A stretch of DNA of 64,000 bases. Source: JAWKIW01 sp046331175. Lineage in GTDB: Bacteria; Actinomycetota; Acidimicrobiia; Acidimicrobiales; Acidimicrobilacustridaceae. The position numbers were made by a program, and so were the translations under genes. The stretch lies in assembly GCA_046331175.1 (NCBI GenBank), contig JAXLRI010000014.1:1-64000 (forward strand). The letters are read 5' to 3'. The notes beneath the pieces are model-generated. The model had not been told where the DNA came from. It made no database searches and saw nothing but the letters and a program-made list of their open reading frames with translations. This document shows positions 1 to 11,081 of the stretch, piece by piece (the stretch's first letter is position 1; each line of letters opens with the position of its first letter).

Positions 1-2360
1 CCGAGCAGCTGGGCCAGCTCGGCCTCGGGGACGATCGTGAGCTCGCCGCTGACGTCGAGGGTCACCTTGTGCAGGTCGCCGGTGAAGGAGAAGGGGGCCC
101 GATAGTCGTCGGGCTCGACGCTGTCGTAGGCGGCGAACCCGCAGCTGACGCCGAGGATGCCGAAGTTGTTGGGCACCGTGTAGGGCAGGCGACCGGCGCC
201 GACGAGCCGGTCGTCGAAGAACAGCCGGACCTCGGCCGGCGAGCCCTTGCCCTCGAGGAACGACGGCGACCCGGTGGTGGCCAGCTCCATGCGCAGCCGG
301 TGGCGCCCGGCCGGCACCGCCTCAGTGGACGACACCGCGAAGCGCGCCAGACCGAGGTAGTTGTGCACGTAGTGCAACCGCCCGTCGCTCACGTAGAGCG
401 AGTAGCCGCCGTGGCGGCTGCCGTGGGTCAGCAGCACGCCCTCGGCTCCGCCGTCGGGAACGGTCACCTCGGCGTGGATGCGGTGCGGGCGGTTGTAGAC
501 GCGGGGCGCCGCCGAGAACGGGATGGGCGAGCCGTCGGCGAGGAACTCGTAGACCTTGCGGTTGCCGCCCACCTGCGGGCGACGAGCGAGGAGGCGGGTG
601 ATGTCGCCGGTGGCGATGGGCAGGGCGCCGTAGCGCTCGGCCTCGGCCCACCACAGGTCGCGCAGCTCGGCCAGCTTGTCGGGGTTGTCGGCGGCAACGT
701 CGTGGCACTCCGACGGGTCCTCGGCGAGGTGGTACAGCTCCCAGTCGGAGCGCTCGAGCTCGTCGAGGATGGCCTCGGTGATGAAGGTGCCGAACGGGTG
801 GCCGCGCTCGGCGCCCTCGACCAGGCTCGGACCGGGGTACGGGCACACCGCCTTCCAACCCTCGTGGTAGATCGACCGGTGCCCGAACATCTCGGAGTAC
901 TGGGTGGTGCGGGTGGGCGGCGCGTCGGCAGCACCGAGGGTCGACACGAAGCTGGCACCGGCGATGGGTGACTGCTCGACGCCGCGGATGTGGGTGGGCG
1001 CCTCGATGCCGAGCAGCTCGAGCACCGTCGGCACCACGTCGATGGCGTGGATGTACTGCTGACGGACCTCGCCGTGGGCGCCGATCCCGTTGGGCCACGA
1101 CACCACGCACGGGTCGGTGATGCCGCCGCGGTAGGTCTCGCGCTTCCACCGGCGGAACGGCGTGTCGCCGGCCCAGGTCCAGCCCCACGAGTAGTGGTTG
1201 AAGGTGTCCTCGCTCCCCCACAGGTCGTAGGCGTCCAGGTTGTCCTCGAGCGTCTCGGGGGCGAGGTTGAAGAACAGCCCCTCGTTGCGGCTGCCGTGGT
1301 GGCCGCCCTCGGCGCTGGCGCCGTTGTCGGACACGGCGATCACGAGCGTGTCGTCGAGCTCGCCGATGGACTCGAGGAAGTCGAGCACCCGCCCGATGTG
1401 GTGGTCGGTCTGGGAGATGAAGCCGGCGTACACCTCCATCTGGCGGGTGTACATGCGCTTGGCGTCGTCGCTGAGCGAGTCCCACGGCTCGACGTCGGGG
1501 TCGCGCTCGGACAGCTCGGTGCCCGGTGGGAGCAGCCCCAGCTCCTGCTGGCGGGCGAACACCTCCTTGCGCAGCTCGTCCCAGCCCATGTCGAAGGCGC
1601 CGCGGTACTTCTCGATCCACTCGGGCTCGACCTGGTGCGGCGCGTGCCCGGCCCCGGTGGCGAACCAGAGGAAGAACGGCTTGGCCGGCGCCGCCGCGTG
1701 GGCGTCCTTGATGAACCGGATGGCGTGGTCGGCCAGGTCGGCGTTGAGGTGGTAGCCCTCGGCCGGCTGGGACGGCTGGGGCACCCAGTGGTTGTCCTCG
1801 ACGAGGTCGGGGTGCCACTGGTCGGTGTCGCCGCCCATGAAGCCGTAGAACCGCTCGAAGCCCCGACCGAGCGGCCAGCGGTCGAACGGCCCGGCGGCCG
1901 TGGTCTCGGGGGCGGGGGTGAGGTGCCACTTGCCGACGGCGAAGGTGTTGTAGCCGCGGGTCACGAGCATCTCCGGCAGGAAGCCGTGCTCGAAGCCCAT
2001 GACGCCGTTGTGGGCCGGGTAGCCGAGCGACATCTCGGTGATGGCCGACAGCCCGAGCGTGTGGTGGTTGCGGCCGGTCAGCAGGCAGCCGCGGGTGGGC
2101 GAGCACAGCGCCGTGGTCTGGAAGTTGCTGTAGCGCAGGCCCCGGGCGGCGAGCCGGTCGAGGTTCGGCGTGTCGCAGGGGCCACCGAACACCGACAGCT
2201 GGCCGTAGCCGACGTCGTCGAGGACGATGACCACCACGTTCGGCGCGCCCTCCGGCGGCTGCGGCCGGGCCGGCCACGCCGGCGAGCTGGTCTCCAGCGT
2301 GCGCCCGATCGTGCCCGGGAACGGCGTGCCGGGCTCGTAGTGGATCAGGTCGTCGGCCAT
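1..2360 (-). CDS. Arylsulfatase (alkaline phosphatase superfamily), 3' end cut by window edge
   Basis: This enzyme hydrolyses sulfate esters using a formylglycine made from a cysteine. The reading frame from the ATG at 2360 runs open past position 1, giving at least 786 residues, so the C-terminus is missing. The sulfatase signature CSPTRGCLLTG starts at Cys86, the residue that would become formylglycine. Before it are a metal-binding VVIVLDDVGYG strand and the DTPNLDRLA segment; FAVGKWHL and VIAVSDNGA follow, all typical of the family. The C-terminal part looks like a beta-rich accessory domain, as in long actinobacterial arylsulfatases. There is no signal peptide, so it probably acts in the cytoplasm. 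Its substrate cannot be told from sequence. The formylglycine-generating enzyme is not in the window. Confidence 0.93.
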   Translation of the reverse strand, partial: MADDLIHYEPGTPFPGTIGRTLETSSPAWPARPQPPEGAPNVVVIVLDDVGYGQLSVFGGPCDTPNLDRLAARGLRYSNFQTTALCSPTRGCLLTGRNHHTLGLSAITEMSLGYPAHNGVMGFEHGFLPEMLVTRGYNTFAVGKWHLTPAPETTAAGPFDRWPLGRGFERFYGFMGGDTDQWHPDLVEDNHWVPQPSQPAEGYHLNADLADHAIRFIKDAHAAAPAKPFFLWFATGAGHAPHQVEPEWIEKYRGAFDMGWDELRKEVFARQQELGLLPPGTELSERDPDVEPWDSLSDDAKRMYTRQMEVYAGFISQTDHHIGRVLDFLESIGELDDTLVIAVSDNGASAEGGHHGSRNEGLFFNLAPETLEDNLDAYDLWGSEDTFNHYSWGWTWAGDTPFRRWKRETYRGGITDPCVVSWPNGIGAHGEVRQQYIHAIDVVPTVLELLGIEAPTHIRGVEQSPIAGASFVSTLGAADAPPTRTTQYSEMFGHRSIYHEGWKAVCPYPGPSLVEGAERGHPFGTFITEAILDELERSDWELYHLAEDPSECHDVAADNPDKLAELRDLWWAEAERYGALPIATGDITRLLARRPQVGGNRKVYEFLADGSPIPFSAAPRVYNRPHRIHAEVTVPDGGAEGVLLTHGSRHGGYSLYVSDGRLHYVHNYLGLARFAVSSTEAVPAGRHRLRMELATTGSPSFLEGKGSPAEVRLFFDDRLVGAGRLPYTVPNNFGILGVSCGFAAYDSVEPDDYRAPFSFTGDLHKVTLDVSGELTIVPEAELAQLL

Positions 2361-2479
2361 CGTCTACCCCCTGTGCGTGGCCCGCCGGCCGCCACCGTAC
2401 AGCGCGCCCCCCGACCTCCGGGACGGCAGGGGGATCCGTCGGATCGGCCGGTCGGGCCCGTCCGTCCGAGGCCCTCCGG

Positions 2480-3193
2480 TCAGGTCCGACCGTCGCCAGG
2501 TGTGAGGAGGCCGTGCTCGTAGCAGTACACGACCGCCTGGGTGCGGTCCCGCAGGCCCAGCTTGGCGAGCGTGCGGGCCACATGGGTCTTCACGGTGGCC
2601 TCTCCGATGACGAGCCGATCGGCGATCTCGGCGTTGGTGGCGCCGCGCCCGAGCAGGAGGAGCACCTCGCCCTCGCGCTCGGTCAGCTGGTCGAGCAGCG
2701 GCGGTGGGGGCAGCACCCGGCCCGGCTCCGCGAGGAAGCGATCGAGCACCAGCCGCAGCACCCCCGGGCCCAGCTGCACCTGCTCGGACGCGACCTCCCG
2801 CACCGCCGCCACCAGGACGTCGGGCTCGTCGGTCTTGGCGAAGAAGCCGGCGGCGCCGGCCCGCAGCGCATCGTAGACGTTCTCGTCGGCCGCGTAGGTG
2901 GTGAGGATCAGCACGCGGATGGCCGGGTCGCGGGCGACCAGCTCGGCGGTGGCGGCGATGCCGTCGAGCACCGGCATGCGGATGTCCATGAGCACGACGT
3001 CAGGCTGCTCGGCCGCCACGAGCTCGACGCCGGCCCGGCCGTCACCGGCCTCGCCGACCACCACGATGTCGGGCTGGGTCTCCAGGATGAGCCGCAGCCC
3101 GCCGCGCACCACGGCCTGGTCGTCGACGACGACCACCCGCAGCGGGCGCGGCTCCCCCGCCTCGTCGGCCGCGCTCGTGTCGACCGTGCTCAT
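2480..3193 (-). CDS. NarL/FixJ-family response regulator
   Basis: This 237-residue DNA-binding response regulator is the output half of the two-component system encoded with the kinase at 3190-4356. The receiver domain covers residues ~18-135, with the acidic pair in VVVVDDQAVVRGG and the phospho-acceptor Asp in VLMDIRMPVLDG. The C-terminal LuxR-type HTH covers ~170-230 (LTEREGEVLLLLGRGATNAEIA, then ATVKTHVARTLAKLGLRDR). The ATG at 3193 overlaps the kinase stop codon (ATGA), so the two are translationally coupled with the kinase first. The target genes are unknown; the small membrane protein at 4511 is the nearest candidate, by position only. Confidence 0.95.
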   Translation of the reverse strand: MSTVDTSAADEAGEPRPLRVVVVDDQAVVRGGLRLILETQPDIVVVGEAGDGRAGVELVAAEQPDVVLMDIRMPVLDGIAATAELVARDPAIRVLILTTYAADENVYDALRAGAAGFFAKTDEPDVLVAAVREVASEQVQLGPGVLRLVLDRFLAEPGRVLPPPPLLDQLTEREGEVLLLLGRGATNAEIADRLVIGEATVKTHVARTLAKLGLRDRTQAVVYCYEHGLLTPGDGRT

Positions 3194-4356
3194 CGCGTGA
3201 TCGGGAGGGTGGCATCCACGCTCCAGCCCTGGGACCCGGCCGGCCCGGCGTGCAGCTCGCCGCCGAACACGGCCACCCGCTCGGCCATGCCGGCGAGGCC
3301 GCGCCGACCACCGGGCGCGGCAACGGGGTGGGCGGCGTCGTCGGTCACGCGGACCCGGAGGCGTTGGTCGGCCACCACCACCCGCACGGCCACGCGGGCA
3401 CCCGGCGCGTGCTTGCGGGCGTTGGTGAGGCCCTCCTGCACGATGCGGTACGCCGACAGCTCCAGCGCCGGCGACAGGTGGGCCGTCCCGCGGTCCACCT
3501 CGAGGTCGACGTCCATGCCGCCCTCCCGGGCCTGGGCCACCAGGTCGGGCAGATCGGCGAGGGTGGGCTGGGGCTCGCGTGACGGCTCCACGCCCTCGCG
3601 CACGAGGCCGAGCAGGGCGCCCAGCTCGCCGATGGCCTCGTTGCCGATCGAGCGGATCGAGGCCAGGACCTCGTGGGCCCGCTCGGGATCGGAGGTGAGC
3701 ACCTGGTCGGCGGCGCCGGCCTGCAGGACCATCACGCCGAGGCCGTGGGAGATGATGTCGTGCAGCTCGCGGGCGATGCGGCGGCGCTCGTCGGCGGCCG
3801 CCTCGGCGGCCAACCGCTCCTCCTCCTGGCGGAGCGCCTCGGCCCGATCGTCGAGCTGGGATCGGCGGATGTTGAGGTGGCGACCCTCGAGCCCGGCGAG
3901 GATCGTCAGGACCGCCAGGGTGCTGGAGAACAGCGAGTCGCCCAGCGAGGTGAGCATCGGGTCGTCGACGTCGCGCAGCACCACCGTGGCGGCGACGACC
4001 ACGAGCACCGCCGGGAGGTGGCCGCTGTAGGCCGCCGCCGAGTAGGCGGCGACCACGAACGGGAACACCGACGACCACGCCTGGGCGCTCCCGTAGGCGA
4101 CGCCGAGGCCCACGATCGAGGTCCCCACGACCACGAGCACCGCCAGCGGCAAGCGACGGCGGAAGGCCAGGCTCAGCGTCATGGCGGTGACGACGACGGC
4201 GTTGACCCCCACCGGGCCGGTCCACGACTCGTTCACCACCACGTCGTAGAGCGAGTAGCCCGCCATCACCACGGCCAGCAGGACGTCGGTGGTCGGCGGT
4301 CGCCACCACGGCGGCGCCTCGTCGGACCTCGCCGCGGGCTGCGTCGTCGCCGTCAT
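3190..4356 (-). CDS. Sensor histidine kinase (HisKA_3/NarX-like)
   Basis: A 388-residue membrane histidine kinase that should phosphorylate the response regulator overlapping its 3' end. Five or so hydrophobic segments fill residues ~25-175 with little extracytoplasmic sequence, so it probably senses the membrane or a small molecule. A short coiled coil (DRAEALRQEEERLAAEAAA) leads to the dimerisation box ERRRIARELHDIISHGL, whose first His is the expected phosphorylation site. The C-terminal HATPase domain keeps the N-box region (IVQEGLTNARKHAPG) and the G-box (GGRRGLAGMAERV). The ATG at 4356 is chosen because it precedes the first hydrophobic segment closely; an in-frame start further upstream would add sequence that overlaps the promoter region of the next gene. 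Confidence 0.94.
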   Translation of the reverse strand: MTATTQPAARSDEAPPWWRPPTTDVLLAVVMAGYSLYDVVVNESWTGPVGVNAVVVTAMTLSLAFRRRLPLAVLVVVGTSIVGLGVAYGSAQAWSSVFPFVVAAYSAAAYSGHLPAVLVVVAATVVLRDVDDPMLTSLGDSLFSSTLAVLTILAGLEGRHLNIRRSQLDDRAEALRQEEERLAAEAAADERRRIARELHDIISHGLGVMVLQAGAADQVLTSDPERAHEVLASIRSIGNEAIGELGALLGLVREGVEPSREPQPTLADLPDLVAQAREGGMDVDLEVDRGTAHLSPALELSAYRIVQEGLTNARKHAPGARVAVRVVVADQRLRVRVTDDAAHPVAAPGGRRGLAGMAERVAVFGGELHAGPAGSQGWSVDATLPITR

Positions 4357-4510
4357 CGCGGCACCGTAGCCCTGGACCCCCGATCCTGCATCCACCCCCG
4401 GGACGACGCCGACGTCCTCCTCGGGGTGGACGCGCGATCGCCGTCGGGCCGGATGACGGCGGCGGCGGACCAGCGGATGGTGGACCGGTCGAACCCCTTC
4501 AGGAGGAACC

Positions 4511-4735
4511 ATGACCTCGACCACCGATCCCGCCACCACGACCCGCCGCGGCCTGCGCCGCGTGCCCGTCTACGTCTGGGTGCTCGCCGCCGTCGGTGCG
4601 GTTGCCGGCGCCCTGCTCGCCGAGCGCGGTGACTTCTGGGGCAACACCGTGCCGTCCACGCTGACCTTCCTCGTGACCGGCGCCGTCCTCGGCCTGCTCG
4701 TCTGGGGCGTCGTCGCCCTGGTCCGCCGCCGCTGA
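4511..4735 (+). CDS. Small two-helix membrane protein
   Basis: A 74-residue protein with two predicted transmembrane helices (VYVWVLAAVGAVAGALLA and the segment around TFLVTGAVLGLLVWGVVALV) and a basic RRR tail. A strong ribosome binding site, AGGAGG, ends a few bases before the ATG, which supports real translation. It is transcribed divergently from the histidine kinase gene 154 bases away, so it may be controlled by that system; this is inference from position. I do not recognise a family. Confidence 0.75.
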   Translation: MTSTTDPATTTRRGLRRVPVYVWVLAAVGAVAGALLAERGDFWGNTVPSTLTFLVTGAVLGLLVWGVVALVRRR

Positions 4736-4828
4736 CCGACCCGATCCCCACCGGCGTTCCCCATCGCGCCAGGGCGTGACCACGAACGCACGCCAGCGAG
4801 GTGCGGCGAGGCGAGGCGCCCCGGCCGG

Positions 4829-5989
4829 CTACAGGCGCTCGATGACGGTGGCCGAGCCCATGCCGCCGGCGGCGCACATGGCGACGGCGCCCCACTGGGC
4901 GTCGGTGCGGATCAGCTCGTTGACCATGGTGACGATCATCCGGGCGCCGGTGCAGGCGATCGGGTGGCCGAGCGAGCAGCCCGAGCCGTTGACGTTCACC
5001 TGCTCGGGATCGAGGCCGAGGATGCGGGTGGACGCCACGGCCATGGAGGCGAAGGCCTCGTTGATCTCGACCGAGTCGAGGTCGCCCAACGACACACCGG
5101 CCTTGGCCACCGCGGCGGGCAGCGCCTTGGTGGGCGCCAAGCCGGTCTCGACCGGGTCGAGGCCGATGGAGGCCCAGCCCCGGATGGCGGCCAGCGGCGT
5201 GAGGCCGTGGGCGTCGGCGTAGGCCCGGCTGGTCAGCACGAGCGCAGCCGCGGCGTCGTTGAGGCCCGAGGAGTTGCCGGCGGTGGTGACGGCGCCCTCG
5301 AGGTCGGGGTTCAGCAGCGGCAGCGAGGCCAGCTTCTCCAGGCTCGAGCTGCGGCGGGGGTGCTCGTCGACGGTGAGCTGCGAGCCGTCGGGCAGCGTGA
5401 CCGGCACGACCTCGGCGTCGAAGCGCCCCTCGTCGATGGCCTGGACGGCCCGGCGGTGCGACTCGAAGGCCCAAGCGTCGGCCTCCTCGCGGGTGACCCC
5501 GGCGATGCGGGCGGTGTTGTCGCCCACGGTCAGCGCCATGTTGAACGGCGGGGCCTCGGGGGTGTCGGGGTTGCCCGGCGACAGCCACATCTCGGGCGTG
5601 CCGTCCGGACCGGGCTTGGACGTGGCCGGTGCCGTGGACATCGACTCGGTCCCGCCGCCGACGCCCACGTCGATCATGCCGGCGGCGATGTTGGCGGCGA
5701 CCCACTGGGTGGCGCCCATGCCCGACGCGCACCAGCGCTGGGTGGCCAGGCCCGGCAGCTCGGTGAGACCGAGGCGCACGGCGACGTTGCGGCCGATGTT
5801 CCCGCCGCCCTGCATCGACTCGCCGATGCCCATGTCCTCGATGTCGCTCACCGGGATGCCGGCCCGCTCGACGGCGGCCCCGATGGCCACCTCGGCCAGG
5901 GCGAAGGCGTCGACGCCGATCAGCGACCCCTTGTAGGCCGTGCCGATGGGCGTGCGGGCGGTGCTGACGATGACGACGTCGGTGGCCAT
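4829..5989 (-). CDS. Thiolase family protein (acetyl-CoA acetyltransferase type)
   Basis: A 386-residue thiolase that either cleaves 3-ketoacyl-CoA in beta-oxidation or condenses acetyl-CoA. The nucleophilic Cys87 sits in RWCASGMGATQ. The substrate-side motif NEAFASMAVAS and the second active-site region GCSLGHPIACTGARM are intact, and the C-terminal CAAGGMGSATVIERL carries the second active-site Cys. Length and motifs fit a degradative, actinobacterial FadA-like enzyme. The ATG at 5989 follows a GGAGG site. A 19-base inverted repeat lies just upstream and resembles the operators near the SDR at 12005 and the P450 at 13998, suggesting shared control of lipid-type catabolism. Confidence 0.94.
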   Translation of the reverse strand: MATDVVIVSTARTPIGTAYKGSLIGVDAFALAEVAIGAAVERAGIPVSDIEDMGIGESMQGGGNIGRNVAVRLGLTELPGLATQRWCASGMGATQWVAANIAAGMIDVGVGGGTESMSTAPATSKPGPDGTPEMWLSPGNPDTPEAPPFNMALTVGDNTARIAGVTREEADAWAFESHRRAVQAIDEGRFDAEVVPVTLPDGSQLTVDEHPRRSSSLEKLASLPLLNPDLEGAVTTAGNSSGLNDAAAALVLTSRAYADAHGLTPLAAIRGWASIGLDPVETGLAPTKALPAAVAKAGVSLGDLDSVEINEAFASMAVASTRILGLDPEQVNVNGSGCSLGHPIACTGARMIVTMVNELIRTDAQWGAVAMCAAGGMGSATVIERL

Positions 5990-6003
5990 GCGGTCCTCCG
6001 TAG

Positions 6004-6022
6004 ATCTGACGAGACGTCAGAT
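6004..6022. promoter_or_regulatory. Inverted repeat, likely repressor operator of the thiolase gene
   Basis: Perfect arms ATCTGACG / CGTCAGAT separated by AGA, 15 bases upstream of the thiolase start. Placement and symmetry fit a TetR-type operator. The core CTGAC-N5-GTCAG is close to two other sites in the window, at 12799-12814 and 13952-13967. Confidence 0.6.
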
Positions 6023-6138
6023 CCTGGCACCCGGGCCGCCGCCGGGCCAAGCCGCCACTCCGAACCGCCGCGACCGAGCCGCATCCACCCGCGCACCGTC
6101 CGCGTCGGCCGACGCCCGCTCCCCTACCGTCGATCGAC

Positions 6139-6624
6139 GTGCCCCACGACCTCGACCTCTTCTTCCGCGTGGCGCTGGCCGGCGTGCTCGGCGGGATCAT
6201 CGGGTGGGAGCGCTACGTCCGGGGCCAGCAGGCCGGCGACCGCACGTTCGCCCTGGTGGCCATCGGCGCCGCCGCCTTCACCGCGCTCGGGGTCGACGCC
6301 TTCCCGGTGACCGCCGAGAAGCTCATCGCCGGCATCGTCACGGGCATCGGCTTCATCGGCGGCGGGCTGCTGTTCCGCGCCGAGGGCGGCGTGGTCCGGG
6401 GCCTCACCACCTCCACCGCCATCTGGGCCGTGGCCTCCGCCGCGGTGCTGTCCGGCGCCGGCTACCCGATCTTCGCCACCGCGGTGACCGCGCTCATCCT
6501 GCTGGTGTGCGAGCTCCGCTACATCCCGTTCCTGCGCTGGCTCGACGCCAAGCACTGGGTCAACCGCACCCGCTCCGACGACGACCTCGACCGCGACCCC
6601 GACCCGCCGCCGGCGCCTGCCTGA
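6139..6624 (+). CDS. MgtC/SapB family membrane protein
   Basis: A 161-residue integral membrane protein of the MgtC/SapB family. The N-terminal half carries the conserved pattern of the family: [19 protein letters not shown], the helix ending [12 protein letters not shown] and the [14 protein letters not shown] block. Four hydrophobic helices are visible up to residue ~130, then a short charged, proline-rich tail. MgtC proteins modulate membrane ATP synthase or Mg2+ homeostasis in several bacteria; the role here is unknown. The start is a GTG; no strong ribosome binding site is visible. Transcribed divergently from the thiolase gene. Confidence 0.9.
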   Translation: MPHDLDLFFRVALAGVLGGIIGWERYVRGQQAGDRTFALVAIGAAAFTALGVDAFPVTAEKLIAGIVTGIGFIGGGLLFRAEGGVVRGLTTSTAIWAVASAAVLSGAGYPIFATAVTALILLVCELRYIPFLRWLDAKHWVNRTRSDDDLDRDPDPPPAPA

Positions 6625-6645
6625 CGCCGGGGGCGACGACCTCGA

Positions 6646-8880
<2,235 letters not shown>

Positions 8881-8985
8881 CGCTGCTCCCATTGCTCCGT
8901 CGGGCTGTCCCCCGGCGGGGAGACTACGACCTGGGCCGGAGGTCGCTCCCATTCCCGGCCCGGCGCACCGACCCCGCGGGGCGGT

Positions 8986-10059
8986 TCAGCGGGTCGCCGA
9001 CGGGTCGCGCAGGTGGGCCAGCAGCAGCTGGTCGAGGCGGTCGGCGGCCTCCTCGGGCACCCAGTGGCTCACCCCGTCGAGCACGACGTACCGGTAGGGC
9101 CCGGTGACGTGCGCGGCGGTGGCGTCGGCGGCGTCGCGACCGAGGCAGCAGTCGGCGGTGCTGTAGACGAACAACGTGGGCACCGAGACCGGGCCGAGCA
9201 GCTCGCCGGTCTGGTGGCGGGGGTCGTTGGCGGCGTACCAGCGCAGGGCCGCCGCCATCGCCTCGGGCGTCCCGAGCACCTTCCGGTACTCGGCGATGTC
9301 CTCGGGGGTCGCCACCTTCGAGAAGGCGACGTCGAAGAAGGAGGGCGCCGAGAGGCGCTCGGGCGCACCGGGGGCGAGGAAGGTGTCGATGTAGCCCGAC
9401 TTGCGGGACTGCTCGCCGGCGGGGTCCCGCATGGCCTCGGCGTAGGCGGCCAGGTGGGGCACCGACACGACCGACAGCGACCGCAGCCGCTCCGGTGCCT
9501 TGGCCGCGGTGGCCCAGGCCACCGCCGCCCCCCAGTCGTGGCCGACGAGGTGGAAGCGGTCGACGCCCATGGCGTCGGCCAGGCCGAGCACGTCGTCGAC
9601 GAGCAGGTCGAGCCGGTAGTCCTCGACCGCCACCGGCCGGGCGCCCGGCGAGTAGCCGCGCTGGTCGGGGGCGATCGTGCGGTAGCCGGCGGCCGCCAGC
9701 GCCTCCTGCTGGTGGCGCCACTCGTGGGACGTCTCCGGGAAGCCGTGCAGCAGGATCACCGGCTCGCCGTCGGCCGGGCCCTGCTCGCGCACGTCGAAGG
9801 TGAGGTCGCCCACCCGCACCTGCGACCGCCGCACCGAGCCGGCCGCGCCGGTTGTCGTGTCATCCGTCGTCGTGCCGTCCGTCGTCGTGCTGCCGGTCGA
9901 AGACGTCGCGGCGGGACGCGCCGAGGACGAGGTCGCCGGGCCGGCTGCGGCACTCGAACCCGGGCTCGCACCCGAGGAGCACGAGACCAGGAGGACGGCC
10001 AGGCCGGCGGCGGCCACGGTCGCGGCACGGCCCAACCCGCCTGATCGGATCCCCCTCAT
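8986..10059 (-). CDS. Secreted alpha/beta hydrolase lipoprotein, epoxide-hydrolase-like
   Basis: A 357-residue predicted lipoprotein. The signal sequence ends in a lipobox (LLVSC, Cys ~26), followed by ~50 residues of Ser/Thr/Gly-rich linker and then an alpha/beta hydrolase fold. The oxyanion motif is [12 protein letters not shown]. The nucleophile elbow GHDWGAAVA has Asp rather than Ser, as in epoxide hydrolases and haloalkane dehalogenases; HGFPE also fits epoxide hydrolases. The catalytic His is in [11 protein letters not shown]. It probably acts at the outer face of the membrane on a hydrophobic epoxide or ester, but the substrate is unknown. The ATG at 10059 gives a compact signal peptide; a GTG further upstream adds an implausible extension. 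Confidence 0.88.
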   Translation of the reverse strand: MRGIRSGGLGRAATVAAAGLAVLLVSCSSGASPGSSAAAGPATSSSARPAATSSTGSTTTDGTTTDDTTTGAAGSVRRSQVRVGDLTFDVREQGPADGEPVILLHGFPETSHEWRHQQEALAAAGYRTIAPDQRGYSPGARPVAVEDYRLDLLVDDVLGLADAMGVDRFHLVGHDWGAAVAWATAAKAPERLRSLSVVSVPHLAAYAEAMRDPAGEQSRKSGYIDTFLAPGAPERLSAPSFFDVAFSKVATPEDIAEYRKVLGTPEAMAAALRWYAANDPRHQTGELLGPVSVPTLFVYSTADCCLGRDAADATAAHVTGPYRYVVLDGVSHWVPEEAADRLDQLLLAHLRDPSATR

Positions 10060-10138
10060 CGCGCCACCGTAGGGGCGGCCACCTGTGCCCGGCGTCGCGT
10101 GGCGAGGCACCGAGGCCGCATCCCGGCCCCGACGGCGC

Positions 10139-10969
10139 TCAGGTGCCGTAGAGCGGCATGGTGTCGGTGGCGGGGTCGTAGCGGGCCAGGAAGGTCGGCA
10201 GGAACACGGGGTCGGCCATCTGGCTGGGGTGGTGGTGTGGCAGGGCCGACACGACCATCACCGGCAGGAGCACGAAGGCCACGCTGACCGACAGCCAGAT
10301 CAGGCGGACCCAGGTGATCGGCTTCCACAGCCGCCGGTCGGCCCACAGCTGCATCAGCGTGCCGATGGCCGTGAACGTGCAGAGCGACACGAAGGCCAGC
10401 GCCAGGGCCAGCGCGTAGCGCAGCTTCGAACCGTCGACCTCCTCGTACACCTGGTAGGTCGACGACTTGTGCTCGACCTCCTCGGCGAGGTGCCAGAGGA
10501 ACAGCGTGGCGGCCACCGGGTCGGCGTCGTCCATGAGCCGGGCGAGGTGCCCCTCGGTCCAGCGGGCCACGCCGTAGGACAGCACCTCCCCCGCCGCCGC
10601 GTAGGCGACGTTGAAGCGACGGCTGCGGCCCCAGATCCAATCGGCCGCCCTGGCCATCCACCGCTGGAGCCGCAGCGTCGAGGGGTAGCGGGCCGAGATG
10701 ATGTCGTTGAAGTGCTTGTGCTGGGTGTGGTGGCCCGTCTCCTGCTTCACGTAGGTCTCGGTGCGGGCCCGCAGGTCGTCGTCGATGCGGTCGTAGGTGG
10801 ATCGCACCGCCTTGATGAAGAGCGGCTCGGCGTAGGGCATGCCGAGCGACACGGCGTTGGCCGCCGCCGCGAACTCGGGCAGGCGCGGGGTCCACACCGG
10901 GTCCATGTCGTCGGGGAACGCGAAGCGCACCCGTCGGACCGTCAGCAGCGGAGCCCCGGCAGCAGCCAC
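10139..10969 (-). CDS. PF10118-type predicted metal-dependent hydrolase (ferritin-like helical)
   Basis: A 276-residue protein of the predicted metal-dependent hydrolase family. Two helical metal-ligand clusters are visible, ETGHHTQHKHFND (~90) and HLAEEVEHKSSTYQVYEE (~160), whose spacing resembles a di-iron four-helix arrangement. Two hydrophobic helices follow (residues ~185-245), so it is probably membrane attached. The function of this family is not experimentally settled. A paralogue lies at 48564-49400. The GTG at 10969 is the most upstream start before the hairpin at 11009-11055. Confidence 0.82.
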   Translation of the reverse strand: MAAAGAPLLTVRRVRFAFPDDMDPVWTPRLPEFAAAANAVSLGMPYAEPLFIKAVRSTYDRIDDDLRARTETYVKQETGHHTQHKHFNDIISARYPSTLRLQRWMARAADWIWGRSRRFNVAYAAAGEVLSYGVARWTEGHLARLMDDADPVAATLFLWHLAEEVEHKSSTYQVYEEVDGSKLRYALALALAFVSLCTFTAIGTLMQLWADRRLWKPITWVRLIWLSVSVAFVLLPVMVVSALPHHHPSQMADPVFLPTFLARYDPATDTMPLYGT

Positions 10970-11008
10970 GCCGCACCGTACCCCCCCTTGCGCCGCCCAT
11001 TCCCCACC

Positions 11009-11055
11009 AACTTTGGAGGATCCGCGTCACCCCTTGGCGCGGATCCTCCGAAGTT
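11009..11055. terminator. Long GC-rich hairpin downstream of the thioesterase gene
   Basis: Two 18-base arms with one mismatch flank an 11-base loop; the centre of each arm contains GGATCC. It lies between the thioesterase stop (11082) and the next start (10969), where a terminator for the SDR-thioesterase operon would be expected. There is no clear T-run, and the arms are longer and more regular than a normal terminator, so a dispersed palindromic element is an alternative. Confidence 0.5.
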
Positions 11056-11081
11056 CGTGAAGGGGGAGGGTGGCGGTGGGG

